Positions 31,517 to 43,199 of a DNA stretch of 64,000 bases are shown here, in pieces. Positions within the stretch are counted from its first letter, which is position 1, and the number at the start of each line of letters is the position of its first letter. Origin of the DNA: Sorghum bicolor (Eukaryota; Streptophyta; Magnoliopsida; Poales; Poaceae); contig NC_012878.2 of assembly GCF_000003195.3 (NCBI RefSeq), positions 23,952,071-24,016,070 on the forward strand, written 5' to 3'. The notes beneath the pieces were generated by a model that worked only from the letters and a program-made list of their open reading frames with translations, ran no database searches and was not told the origin of the DNA. The translations under genes and the position numbers were made by a program.

Positions 31517-34120
31517 ATGGCTAATCCAATGTTCCCTAGAGATCGTGCACCACAGAGACACGTGGAAGCTTATCAGCAGGTGCCAGATCCACAGCCAGTT
31601 CATCGGCAAGATGCCGATGCTTATTGGGCCGATAAGATAGCTGAGGTGATGAGAGACCGATTTAGGATAGAACCCAAAGTCAACACTTACTCTTATCGTA
31701 CACCGTATCCTCCTACATACGACTTAATCTCGCTTCCAAATTGGTACAAGGTGCCGGATTTCACCAAGTTTTCTGGACAGGATGATACATCGACCATGGA
31801 GCATGTTAACAGGTTCATCGTCCAGTGTGGGGAAGCTGCTAATAGAGATGAGTTAAGGGTTCGCTTATTCTCATTGTCTTTATCTGGATCGGCCTTTACT
31901 TGGTTTATTTCATTACCTCCAAACTCAGTGATTACTTGGGCCGATATAGAGAAGCAATTTCATAAATACTTCTTTTCTGGGGTTCATGAGAAGAAGATTA
32001 CCAATTTAGTCAGGCTAAGGCAGCGCAATGATGAATCTGTTGAAAGCTTTGTGCAGAGGTTACGAGATGTTAAGAATAAGTGCTATAGTCTGGTTCTGGA
32101 TGATCGGCAGCTTGCCGATTTGGCTTTCCAAGGATTGTTGCCGCACATTAAACACAAGTATGCTTCTAAAGAGTTTGAAAGTTTGAGCCATTTAGTGCAG
32201 AGGATTTCGGACCAAGATATCAAAGCTTTTGAACCTAAGAGAGCATGGAACAAAAAGGTGTCGTTTGTCGATGAGGCAACAAGCTCAGACTCTGATGAAG
32301 AACCACTCATCGGCTTGGCAGAGTGGGTGAAGAATAAGAAGCCGATGTCTTGCCCTTTCGGGCATAAAGAACCAGAGAAGTTTGCATTTGATATCACCAA
32401 AGCTGATAGGATATTTGACTTTCTGCTCCAGGAAGGGCAAATTAAACTATCACCCAATCATGTGATTCCATCGGCAGAAGAATTGAAGAAGATTAAGTAC
32501 TACAAGTGGCATAATGCAACATCTCACAGCACAAATGAGTGCAAGGTTTTTAGGCAACAGCTGCAATCGGCTATAGAGTCTGAGAGAATTAAGTTTGATA
32601 GCTCCAAAGCTCAAAAGCCGCTGAAGATTGACCAACATCCTTTCCCTACAAATATGTTGGATGCTAAGGGAAAGACTAAAGTCTTGACATCAAAAGCAGC
32701 TGAAAGAAGTGCATCGGTAGATCCTCAGCATCAGATTACTGCCGATGACGCAAAAGGTAAAGGTTTGATCCAGGAAGGAACCAGCTTAGGAAGGCCTCCC
32801 CGGTCTAGTATTGTGATTACTCATAGAAGGCATCAGGAGACCTGGCAGCAGCGTGAAGATCGGTATCAACGCCAACAGGAGGATCATTGTCGGGAAGAAG
32901 AAAGACACCGTCAGGAGTGGAATCGGCACAAGGATCACTGGAACTGCCCATTTTTCATCCACTGTTGGGAGCAAAACATCAAGCTACCAACTGTTAGAGA
33001 CTACCCTAAGTGCAATGGTTATGATCAGTATGATAGACTAAATCGGCAGTATCAGAGCAATGATCGGCGTTTTGATGGGCCGATTAGGGGAAGGGCCTCG
33101 GTTCATGATCGGCTGGGGGGCAGGCTCAGTGTGCATGATAGGCTGTGTGAGCGTGTCGGTTATTTCCCCAGAAACCAAGAGGAGCTTGAAGATATGGCGG
33201 ATGCACGAGTTCCCGATGAGTTCATATTTTGCAGAGATGCTAATACTTATCGAGTGAAATCAAGGGAAAATCGTCGCCAGTCGGTTAGACAACCACAACT
33301 TCCTCCATGGTGTCCAGAGGGGTTAACTAGGACACAGAAAAGAAGGTTGCAGTGGGAGCGACGGGAAGAGCTGAGTAGAGAAGAAAATTCTGCTAAGTCT
33401 GGAGATCAGCAGCAGTCGGATCCAAAAGGGAAAGGGCCATCGCCAGATGTTAATATGGTGTTTATGTTGCCGATGGAGTTCCTTGCACCGTTCGGTGATG
33501 ATGAGGAGGTAGATTTTCCCAATCAGATAGCTCAGTTGGATCTAGATCCGATGATGGCCATTTTTATAAAGACCGCCCATAATGAAAGGCAGTATCTTAA
33601 AGCTCTGTTTGTCAAAGGCAGGGTTGATGGACAACCGATGACCAAGATACTTGTTGATGGTGGGGCTGCTATCAATATTATGCTATATGCAGTCCATCGG
33701 AAGCTTGGGAAAGGAGATCAAGACTTTACCAAGACCGATATGATGCTGAAGGACTTTGAAGGGAATGTATCTCCAGTCAAGGGAGCCATATGCGTTGAGT
33801 TGACCATCGGCAGTAAAACCTTGTCGACAACATTCTTTGTCATCAGTGGAAAGGGTGCTTATAATTTGCTGTTGGAGAGAGATTGGATTCATGCCAATTG
33901 TTATATCCCATCTACAATGCACCAATGCTTGGTTCAGTGGGTTGGCGACAAGATTGAAATTGTCTCAGGAGATTCTTCATATGTCATTGCATCGGCAGAG
34001 GCAGATACTTATGAAAGGACCAGATACATTTCAGGGGAGATTTGGGAAAAGGATTTTCTCAAGGTTGCTGATTATGAAACTCCACCAATCCAAGCAGTCG
34101 GTTCTGACAAAGAGTTTTAA
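31517..34120 (+). CDS. Gag-protease ORF of element B (867 codons)
   Basis: The ATG at 31517 opens a single frame. Residues about 70-240 are the capsid (LISLPNWYKVPDFTKFSGQ, LFSLSLSGSAFTWF, LRQRNDESVESFVQRLRD). Near residue 340 there is a Cys/His cluster (KWHNATSHSTNEC). A long Arg/Gln-rich charged linker follows (residues about 430-620). The retropepsin near residue 715 reads KILVDGGAAINIM with the DGG motif, and ends with an LLLERDW block. Gag would build the particle and the protease would mature it. The true Gag start is probably upstream, cut off by the stops at 30711-31496. The frame ends in TAA at 34118, just before RT. Confidence 0.88.
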   Translation: MANPMFPRDRAPQRHVEAYQQVPDPQPVHRQDADAYWADKIAEVMRDRFRIEPKVNTYSYRTPYPPTYDLISLPNWYKVPDFTKFSGQDDTSTMEHVNRFIVQCGEAANRDELRVRLFSLSLSGSAFTWFISLPPNSVITWADIEKQFHKYFFSGVHEKKITNLVRLRQRNDESVESFVQRLRDVKNKCYSLVLDDRQLADLAFQGLLPHIKHKYASKEFESLSHLVQRISDQDIKAFEPKRAWNKKVSFVDEATSSDSDEEPLIGLAEWVKNKKPMSCPFGHKEPEKFAFDITKADRIFDFLLQEGQIKLSPNHVIPSAEELKKIKYYKWHNATSHSTNECKVFRQQLQSAIESERIKFDSSKAQKPLKIDQHPFPTNMLDAKGKTKVLTSKAAERSASVDPQHQITADDAKGKGLIQEGTSLGRPPRSSIVITHRRHQETWQQREDRYQRQQEDHCREEERHRQEWNRHKDHWNCPFFIHCWEQNIKLPTVRDYPKCNGYDQYDRLNRQYQSNDRRFDGPIRGRASVHDRLGGRLSVHDRLCERVGYFPRNQEELEDMADARVPDEFIFCRDANTYRVKSRENRRQSVRQPQLPPWCPEGLTRTQKRRLQWERREELSREENSAKSGDQQQSDPKGKGPSPDVNMVFMLPMEFLAPFGDDEEVDFPNQIAQLDLDPMMAIFIKTAHNERQYLKALFVKGRVDGQPMTKILVDGGAAINIMLYAVHRKLGKGDQDFTKTDMMLKDFEGNVSPVKGAICVELTIGSKTLSTTFFVISGKGAYNLLLERDWIHANCYIPSTMHQCLVQWVGDKIEIVSGDSSYVIASAEADTYERTRYISGEIWEKDFLKVADYETPPIQAVGSDKEF

Positions 34121-35620
34121 TGGATAGGTTCGCCGATGATGAAAAATTAGGCCAAGGGTTTACATCGGCCGATGATTTAGTAGAAATAGATATAGGTAAT
34201 GGTGATAGGCCAAGGCCTACTTTTATTAGTGCTAAGTTAGATTCTGAGTGTAAGCAGTAATTAACCGACTTGTTAAAGGACTATAAAGATTGGTTTGCTT
34301 GGGATTATACCGAGATGCCTGGTTTAGACCAATCTATTGTTGAACATCGATTACCTATCAAATCTGGATTTCGGTCACATCAGCAGCCAGCTCGCCGATG
34401 CAATCCTAATATTCTTCCTGATATTAAGGCCGAAATAACTAAACTTATTGAAGCTAAATTTATTCGGTAATGTCGGTATGCCGAATGGATTTCAAATGTT
34501 GTTCCGGTTTACAAGAAAAATGGGAAGCTTCGTGTCTGCATTGATTTTAGGAATCTTAACAAAGCTACGCCGATGGATGGTTATCCAATTCTAGTTGTTG
34601 ATTTGCTAGTTGATGCTACAGCTGGACATCGGATCATTAGTTTTATGGATAGCAACGCAGTATATAATCAAATATTCATGGCTGAAGAAGATATTCCAAA
34701 GACCGCATTTAGATGTCGTGGTCATGTTGGGTTGTTTGAATGGATAGTCATGACTTTTGGCTTAAAAAATGCTGGTGCTACCTATCAGAGGGCTATGAAT
34801 TTTATCTTTCATGAGTTCATCGGCAAGCTGGTGGAAATTTACAATGATGATGTGGTGGTTAAGTCTAGGGATTTCACAAAGCATCTTGCCGATCTGCGAA
34901 AGGTGTTGGAGTGCACAAGGAAACATGGTTTGAAGATGAATCCTAATAAATGTGCATTCGGTGTGTCGGCAGGGCAATTTCTTGGTTTCATGGTGCATCA
35001 GAGGGGAATTGAAATTAGTAGGAGATCTATTGATGCCATCAACATAATAGTTGCTCCTACCAACAAGACTGAACTCCAATCTCTGATCGGCAAGGTAACT
35101 TTTATCAGGCAATTTATATCTAACTTGTCTGGTAAAATTCGTGCTTTTAGTCCTTTACTTAAGTTGAAAGCCGATCAAGAGTTTGTATGGGGAAGAGAGC
35201 AACAGTTAGCATTGGATGAAATCAAGAATTATTTGACAAATCCTCCAGTTCTAATTCCACCTCAACAAGGAAAACCTTTTAGATTGTATTTGTCTACCGA
35301 TGGGATGGTCATTGGTTCGGCTTTGATTCAAGAATTTGAAGGGAAGGAGCGTGTGATTTATTATTTAAGTAGAAGGTTGATTGATGCTGAGACCAGGTAT
35401 TCAGCAATTGAAAAATTATGCTTATGATTATATTTTTCATGTATTATGTTGAGACAATTATTTGCTATCGGCCAAATGCACTGTTATATGCAAAGATGAT
35501 GTAGTCTGATACATGCTATCTATGCCGATTATGAGTGGTAGAATCGGCAAATGGATTTTGGCGCTGTCAGAATTTGATTTACGTTACGAATCGGCTAAGG
35601 CAGTCAAAGGGTAGATTCTG
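34121..35620 (+). pseudogene. reverse transcriptase and RNase H of element B
   Basis: RT begins after stops near 34258 and 34468 and runs open from 34573 to 35427. Blocks are KNGKLRVCIDFRNLNKATP near 34515, SFMDSNAVYNQIFMAEED near 34640, LKNAGATYQRAMN and the catalytic box, which reads YNDD near 34841 where Tat elements usually have a hydrophobic residue in place of N. RNase H follows near 35240-35400 and is cut by a TGA at 35425. Confidence 0.85.
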
Positions 35621-35629
35621 GCCGATTTT

Positions 35630-36060
35630 GTGACTCAGCATTGCGGTGCAGTGGGGACTTTGGAGATTGTTCCTTGGATGCTCTTCTTTGATGGATCCAC
35701 GTGTGACCGGGGGGCAGGAATCGGTATAGTACTAATTTCTCGTCGGGGAAAGAAGTATGAGTTGTCTTTGCCGATTGTCACCACGTCAACGAATAATCAA
35801 GCTAAGTATCAAGTTTTGATCAAAGGATTGGAGTTATTAAAAGAGGTTCATGCTGATGCTATTGAAATCTTCAGTGATTCTATGCTTGTTATAAATCAAT
35901 TGGCTGGAATTTAAGAATGCCGAAGTGAGGTCTTGATAATCTATTATGAGAAGAGTATGCAACTGTTGAGAGAATTCAAGAATTTCCGATTAGAACATGT
36001 TCCTCGATTACATAATGAAGAGGCTAATCGGTTGGCTCAGCATGCCTCGGATATCAACCT
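35630..36060 (+). pseudogene. second RNase H of element B
   Basis: The frame carries WMLFFDGSTCDRGAGIGIVL, TNNQAKYQVLIKGLELLKE and FSDSMLVINQLAG, the extra RNase H typical of the Tat lineage. It is cut by a TAA at 35912 and a frameshift before 36060. Confidence 0.82.
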
Positions 36061-36177
36061 ATCTTAAATACGTTATCAGCAATCAGTGCTGATGAATAGA
36101 GAAAGGAGATCAATGATTACTTAAAAGATCCATCCAAAAGGGTTGAGAGGCGTGTTAGGTTTCAAGCTACTAAGTAT

Positions 36178-37352
36178 GTGCTCCTTGGAGAAGAGCTATA
36201 TTATCGAACGATAGATGAAGTTCTACTCAAGTGCTTGAATGATGATGAAGCTAAAAGTTTGATGGGTGAGATCCATGAAGGAGTATGTGGAGCACATCAG
36301 TCGGCTTTTAAGATGAAATGGATGATTAGGAGAAATAGGTATTATTGGCCGACTATACTTGAGGATTGCTTTAAATATTTCAAAGGTTGTCAAGGATGTC
36401 AGAGATTTGGCAATATTCAAAGGGCACCGCATCGGCTATGAATCCTATTATTAAGCCTTGGTCGTTCCAGGGATGGGCTATTGATCTAATCGGCCAGATT
36501 TATCCACCTTCAAGCAAAGGGCATAAGTTCATCTTAGTTGCCACTGATTATTTTACTAAGTGGATTGAAGCTATTCCTTTAAAGAAAGTGACGTCGGCTA
36601 GCATGATTGATTTTGTGAAAGAGCATATTGTTTACCGATTTTGTATTCCTCAAACAATCACTACCGTTCAGGGTACTATGTTCACATTGGGAGAGTTTGA
36701 TGAATTTGCAATCAGTATGGGGATTAAAGTATTGAATTCCTCTCCTTATTATGCTCAAGCCAATGGGCAGGCCGAGGCGTCTAACAAAGGAATTATTAAG
36801 CTCATCAAATGAAAGATTAAAGAAATCCTAGGAGGTGGCATACATTGTTGAATGAAGATTTATGGTCATATCGGATGGCATGTCATGGATGGACCAAAGT
36901 TTCACCTTATCAGTTAGTGTATGGACATGATGCAGTGCTACCATGGGAAATTAAGAATGGATCTAGGCGAATATCTTTTCAAACATCAATTGGCTTCCGA
37001 TGACTATGCTACTTTAATGAAGGATGAGTTAGACAATTTAGCAGGGCATCCGCTGAAGGCTTTGATAAGTATAGAAGAGAATAAAAAGAGAGTTGCTAGA
37101 TGGTATGATAAAAAGGTAAAAGCTAAGGAGTTTGCCGATGGGGATTTGGTATGGAAATTAATTTTACCGACTGGGACTAAAAGTTCAAAGTTTGGAAAAT
37201 GGTCTCCTAATTGGGAAGGTCCTTATCGGATAAATCGGTTTGCTCCTGGTAATGCTTATATTTTGGAAACCCTCGAAGGAGTTGAATTTCCCAGAGCATT
37301 GAATGGAAATTATCTAAAGAAGTATTACCCAAGCATTTGGGTTGATGCATAA
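36178..37352 (+). pseudogene. integrase of element B
   Basis: The zinc-binding region is intact (IHEGVCGAHQ near 36270 and KGCQGCQRFG near 36383). The core has WAIDLIGQI near 36480 and QANGQAEASNKG near 36755. The second catalytic position is lost: the motif reads TTVQGTMF near 36660, with Val for Asp. A one-base shift near 36430 and a TGA near 36810 interrupt it. The C-terminal domain 36921-37352 is open and contains WSPNWEGPYRINRF. Confidence 0.85.
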
Positions 37353-37499
37353 AGGTTTAAGTGCTGATAACACTCCTATCGGCTGGATTAAAATGTATCT
37401 AGGACTGAGCATAGTGTTTTAAAAGATGTCGATAACAATCCTATCCGCTAGACCAAGGTAATCAAAAGTTTCTAAAGGCAGAGCGAGACGAGTTGCTGA

Positions 37500-40400
37500 T
37501 GAAGAGCTCATACATTCAGCAAAGCTTGGATGGCCGATATGGCGCACAGGCGGATTTGGTTGGCTTCTTCTATTTCCCGGATGTCTTCATCGGTAGAACC
37601 CTCCACTGGCTTCAGCTTCTTCTTCATCTGTAGCGCCTTGCGGGCTTGGATATTTCATTCTTGCTGAAGAGTCTTGATCATCTCAGGCAGCTAGCTTTCT
37701 TCTTGTTGAGCCTGGGTTAGGGCTTCCTCCACTTATTTGAGCTCAGCCAGTAAAGCCTCCCTTTTTTCCGATAGGGTGGAGATCTTTTGCTTCAATTCAT
37801 CTCCTGAGGATTGCAGGATGCCGATGCTTTTATGCTTCTCATCGGCAAGGCGTTTCACTTGCATTACTTCCTCTGAGAGCTGAGCATGGGTGGCTCTGTC
37901 GGCAAGACGCTGGGTAGCCTTTTGGTATTGGAGCTGACGGCTTTCTAAGTGTGCAGCCTGGAAAAGAATCTCTTCGTTATCGGCTGCAATTTGGCCACGA
38001 AGAGTCTTGAACAGGGCTTTGGTTGGATCAGAATCGTCAACCAATTGAGCAGTATCTTGGTGTAACAAGGCCAGCAGGTCCTCCAGTTTGGCTCTAATTT
38101 CTGCCGATGAAATTCCTATTGTTTGGGAGGAGCTTGCTTCCTCACCCTCATCATCGAAAATATCAATGGCAAAGGAGAATAAGCTGTCCGGGGAGTCTTG
38201 TTCCTGAAAGAAACCAAGATAAGTTATTTGATGATCAAATGTTAGTAATATAAAGAATGGAAATCAGATAACTTACTTGTTTCAAGGCTATTTCACGCCT
38301 CTGGCTGGTTGATACCGCTGGTACCACATGTTGATCGGCTGGAGTTGCCGATGGAACAATGTCAACTGAGGAATAATAAGGATGATTATAATTTAAAAAA
38401 AATAAATCCATCGGTGATAATTTTATGGACAGTACTTTACCTTGAGGTGTGCAATGCTTGTCTATTCTGAAGAAACTACTGACGATATGATTGGATCCGC
38501 TGGATCGGCAGTCTACTCAAGCACATCGGTTGATGTTTCTTGTGGCTGAGGCGCTTCTTGTTTTTGAGGTGGACACGGTGCTTGCTGTGTTTCGACTTCT
38601 GGTGGAGAGGGGGACGATTCCACATGAATCGGCGACACTGGATGTGGAGGAGAAGATGGTGCTGTCTTTCGACGCTTTGGTTGTGATTTGGTACTCTTGG
38701 GAGCTTTCCTCTTGACTTGGCTAGGCTAGGGGGCATCGGCACTTGTTTGAGTACTTCTGGTTATTGCCGATTTGCCAGTTTGCTGATACAACAACAAATG
38801 TTTCATGAGTGCAAATGTAACAGAGTATTGATGAAATTTTGTTGAATAGTGAAAGTTACCGATGAAGTTCCCAGAGCAGCTGATGTATCCTGAAAAGATT
38901 GTGTAAGTATGGAACGGAATCGGTATAGGTTGAGGAAATCAAAAGCCTACCTTGAAAGCCTGTGCCAAAGTAGCAACGGCAACCGTTGGAGACGTCTTGG
39001 ACCGCTTGGTGGTTATCTTCTTGAAACGCACATTTCTGTGCATTAGAGCTGCTAGACTTGGTGCGTTGTTGCCGATCAGAGAAATCGGGCCTGATGGAAG
39101 GAGCTCGATCGGTTTTTCCACTCATGCTGACTGTTGGTGGTGGGTTGTCAACCTGTTCAGAAAGGAGAAAGTGAGTTACCGATAAGGATAAAAGTAACAA
39201 AAGAATTGAGGTATTAGTTGAAGAACTTACAATGTTGTCGGGGACCTTATACTTGGGGTCGATCATGCCATGGTATGTCAGAGTCGATGTGCAGAATAGA
39301 TGTTCTTTCCACTCTTCCCACCACTGCTTGTATGATTGAGTGATGAAGAGAGTTGGGATCCAAGTCGATAGATCAATATCTGACGTATCGACATTTGGTG
39401 GGAGCTGGGCTATCCTGATCCATTCAAGACCGCTGGTTATGGTTTCCCTTGGTTTCACTACATCGGCATAACAGAGTCCAATTGGCAACTGTCCAAAAGC
39501 CAGTTGACGAGCTAGTGCCGATGGATTGTAGAATTTATAGGTGGGGTTGGAGTTCTTCCCACTGCCGAAGGTGTTCACTAGAATGGCCCTTGGTGTAATG
39601 ATCGCCATCATCAAATCGGTATCTTTATTAAGAGCATCGTCAAAATGATGGAAGATCAGTGGGAATCTGGTTTCTGGTTCTTCGTAAGGCATCCATGCCC
39701 GCTGATCTTTGGCAAGACCCTCATAAAGAGTTTGGAAGAATCGGCTGACCTGGTCTTCATTGCCACCAGTACTAGGTAAAACTATAGCTGCCTCACCATA
39801 ATTCAAGGGTGAGCGAGTTGCCGATTCTTCATCAGCCAGTTCGTGGTCTTCGGCGATATCTCTTGGAAAGCGCTGTGCAAAGAGGTCAAATCCAAGGCGC
39901 TTATGCATGTGAACACTGAGCCACATATTGGTGAACCACCAAGGTCCTCCTAAGTTGCCGATGGGTTGGCCTAACAGGAGTTTCTCTGCTAGTTGATGGA
40001 GAAGATGATAAGCAGAACCAAGCTTCGGCCAAGAGGAAATCGGCCACCATCGGCCAATCTTTCTGCTGCCGATAGGTAGACAGAGGTTGGTCCTACTGAT
40101 CGGCCATAGAAGACGAACTTATCTAACCACATGTTCAGGAAAATAGCATGCTCTCTCTGACCGAGTGGCCCTGTTCTTCGATATTTCTGAATGTATCCTG
40201 ACCAACCGCTGATGTTACGGGTTTCTACTTTGTGCTCAGGTTTGCGATCATATAGATGGCTATCATTGGTAGATGATATGTCTAAACCAGTGAGCATGAG
40301 CACATCGGCAAGAGTAGGGGAAGCTGGGCCATGACCAAATACAAAGGCATTGAGGGTATCTGACTAGAAGTATGAGGCACCTATCAATAGGGATCCATTT

Positions 40401-40560
40401 CTTTCCATATCGGCAATGGATAGCCTAATGCACTGGTCTAGTTTGCGCTAACCCCATTGACAGATTGTGCGAAAGATTAAGAACATGGTAAAAAGAAGAA
40501 AGGGGATGATGAGTTAACCTCAGGGACGACAAAGTTGATGGCCATTTCTTCCTGAGAGAA
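37500..40560 (-). pseudogene. antisense plant-mobile-domain-like gene of element B
   Basis: Opposite to gag-pol, with a likely start at ATG 40545 (an in-frame upstream extension reaches 40752). A first intron runs from about 40520 to 40443. The main exon then encodes DTLNAFVFGHGPASPTLADV, LMLTGLDI, HAIFLNMWLDKFVF and LAFGQLPIGLCYADV, resembling the plant mobile domain (PF10536 type). A further GT...AG intron is visible near 39226-39152. The C-terminal part is a coiled coil (38068-37733, LADEKHKSIGILQSSGDELKQ). A TAG where Trp is expected near 40365 and a frameshift near 40015 break it. PMD proteins MAIN and MAIL1 act in gene regulation and transposon silencing in Arabidopsis; the role of this copy is unknown. 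Confidence 0.65.
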
Positions 40561-40752
40561 GGAATGGATCGAAGACTCAGAAGATTGTTGGAGGAGACCC
40601 TTGCCGGAGTTCTTGAAGTTCTCAAACAGTGCCGCCGCCAGGAAGGTGGGTTTGAGGCTGTAGAATGACAGGATGGAAGAAGAATACCGGAGAAGGAAGT
40701 GTCTATAGGACAAAGAGGGCAGGGGCAAATCTGACTTATCTCTTCGCCACAT

Positions 40753-41072
40753 CCGTAAAATTCGAGGGCGTTCAGGTGGATATGGTAACTGTTCGCACGG
40801 TATTCAAGGGATTGCGCATGTGATTTGACAGCAAGCGGTCATGATTTTGGAAATATCTTACTGTGCAAGATCTCCTGGTCGGCCGATGAATGTATTCTGG
40901 GGAGATTCAGTTCGAGGAGTTGAGAGATTCGAGGTACGTGCTAGAAGACCGGGCTGAGGTTGTTTGGATTTGGTGATTAATTACTGACCGGAAGGAGTAA
41001 TTGTGGAAAGGCATCATTATTGGGGAGAATTTTGGAGCATTAATGATTTCATACTCCAAAATTGGCAGCATG
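40753..41072 (-). other. spacer upstream of the antisense gene in element B
   Basis: About 320 bp between the 5' end of the antisense gene and the 3' LTR. It would have to hold the promoter of the antisense gene; I see no clear TATA box. The LTR-proximal polypurine tract of B is not obvious. Confidence 0.4.
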
Positions 41073-41649
41073 TGTTGACACCGTTTTTGGACACGTGACG
41101 TGTACCTGGAGTTAATGAGATATAGATCGGCAGGCAGAAAAGTGGTGACTTGTCTACAGAAGAGTTGCCGATGAGGGTTGGTGCCGATGAGAAAACGACA
41201 GGATGTGACTAAGTCCAGGAGTGGTGATGGGCTCATGCCGATGACTGGTAGTGAGGTTGCCGATGGCTGTGAAAGGTGGTTTGCCGATGGTCATGGAGAA
41301 GGGCGCAGGGGTTGTCGATCGACTCATGGCGATGTACCGATCGATTGTGGAAGATGGTTCAATACTTTCCGTAGTTGTTAGAGTTTATTTTGTATACGGA
41401 TTTCATTTAATTTAGAATTCGAATCCTAGTCATGTGTGGTTGTAACCCTTGTGAACAGGGTATAAATGTAGACCCGTGTCAATGTAATGGATATACACAA
41501 TCAATCAAACACAAGTTTTTACATCTATTCCAGCATCTACTTTTTCGACGACTTCGTCAATTTGCAGATTTTCCTTTTACTACGAGTTCTTTAGAATTCT
41601 TCGAGTCAACCTCGGAGAGTTCTCGAGTTCCGCGTGAATACCTCTTGGC
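41073..41649 (+). repeat. 3' LTR of element B, left part
   Basis: Starts TGTTGACACCG as the 5' LTR does and stops at the element ii insertion. Six copies of GCCGAT/ATCGGC occur here, one within a 16-bp insertion relative to the 5' LTR. Confidence 0.93.
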
Positions 41650-43161
41650 TGTTGACACTAGCTAACACTACTTGGATACTAGGTTGTCATCCCCAGCATG
41701 GTGCCAGAGTGTACAAAGGTATTTATAAATGTAAAGGCTCTCTAGAAAATAATCTATTCTATCCGCAAGCGCACAGATAAAACACCTCATTGTAGCATTT
41801 CACCAGGATAAGTATTCCAGGTATCGTTATTTATCATTTAGCTCAAGGGATCTTAGGAGATTAAATTAAGGGTAAAATCTATCAAGGCATAGACTAGAGA
41901 TAAACTTGCAAAAACATGATTACTAATGAGAAACTCATCACACAGTCACTTACTTTAGCAGGGGGTAAACCATAAAGATAATGATAATGAATTATAAGTT
42001 CAAGAGATAAATAACACAGCGATTAGAAAATTAGACTACTCCTCATATGTAGGTGATGTCGGATTAGCTAGAGGATGGATTCTAAGTTATCTACTAACTA
42101 CTAAGTCATAATCTACTCTAGTTATCTACAAGATCATATATAGCTTAAAAGACTCTTCATTCATGTATAAGGAACATTGATAAAGTAAATCAGAGCATCG
42201 CATGACTTACTCCACAATACCGGTTCTGCCTGTCCTATCAACGGAGGGTGGACTATATAAGAATCAACGAAGCTGTCACTATCGCGAACTACCACACGAC
42301 CCGGCCAATAGGATACATTTGCAGATAAATAACATCTAAGCACCACGCTCACATGTGATCTATCACCTAACTCCCTCGCGTCAAGAGCTAAGCGCTTTGC
42401 AAACTTATACATAAACTCATTATCAATTAGAACTATATCAAATATAGAACTAGAGCAAACTAAGAACATAATAATTAGAGACATAATGCAATAGGAACAA
42501 AGAATTAGAGAAAGATATGAATAATACCAATCTTTATTACCGAAGATCCGAATCCAGAGCATAGTGCTCTACTTCTCTAATTGCTATCTAATCAAACCTC
42601 TAAACTTGAAGGATTAGGGAGTAGCTAATTCTAATTCTCTGTGGGAGAGAAGCTCTAAACCCTAACTTTGATGGCAACCTCTGAATAATGATTTCTTCTC
42701 TTCTCCTCTCCTCCAGGGGGGGTAGGCCTTGGTTATATAGTCTTTTCAAGTGAATGTGGGCCGTCAGATCAATCCGACATTGATTGTGTGGTTTAGATTG
42801 ATCCTTTAGGTCGGTGGAGCGTAGTGCCGAAGCAGAGTCCCGATTGGGTTCCAACCCTGGGCGGGCGCCCAAGGGGGGTGGGCGGCCGCCCTGCCCCCCA
42901 GCCCGATCGTGCTCTCGTTCGTTCCCGTGGCTTCTGGACTCTTCTAGATTGAGGAAAATTGCGCGGCACGTAATTATCTCGTTGTAAACATGACATGTGG
43001 GCCTTCTCTCCATATTCTCTGATAACCCCCTACAGAAATAGATAAACACCAAAGCTCGTGGAATTCTGTGAGATAAAACCCTAATTCTAGATGTTTGTTT
43101 CATATTGATCCTTTTCCATGTTTATTTGATTATTAATTTTAGTACTTAAGGACCGCCAACA
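41650..43161 (-). repeat. 3' LTR of element ii
   Basis: 1,512 bp, same family as the solo LTR at 5382-6894. U5 block near 41760-41835, TATA near 42731-42740. Confidence 0.94.
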
Positions 43162-43199
43162 AACTTCCCCAAGCTTACCCTTTGCTCATCCCTGAGCAA
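43162..43199 (-). other. polypurine tract and stem-loop of element ii
   Basis: AAGCTTGGGGAAGTT on the minus strand abuts the LTR. The neighbouring hairpin has 7-bp arms (43182-43188 and 43193-43199). It matches element i in place and sequence. Confidence 0.8.
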
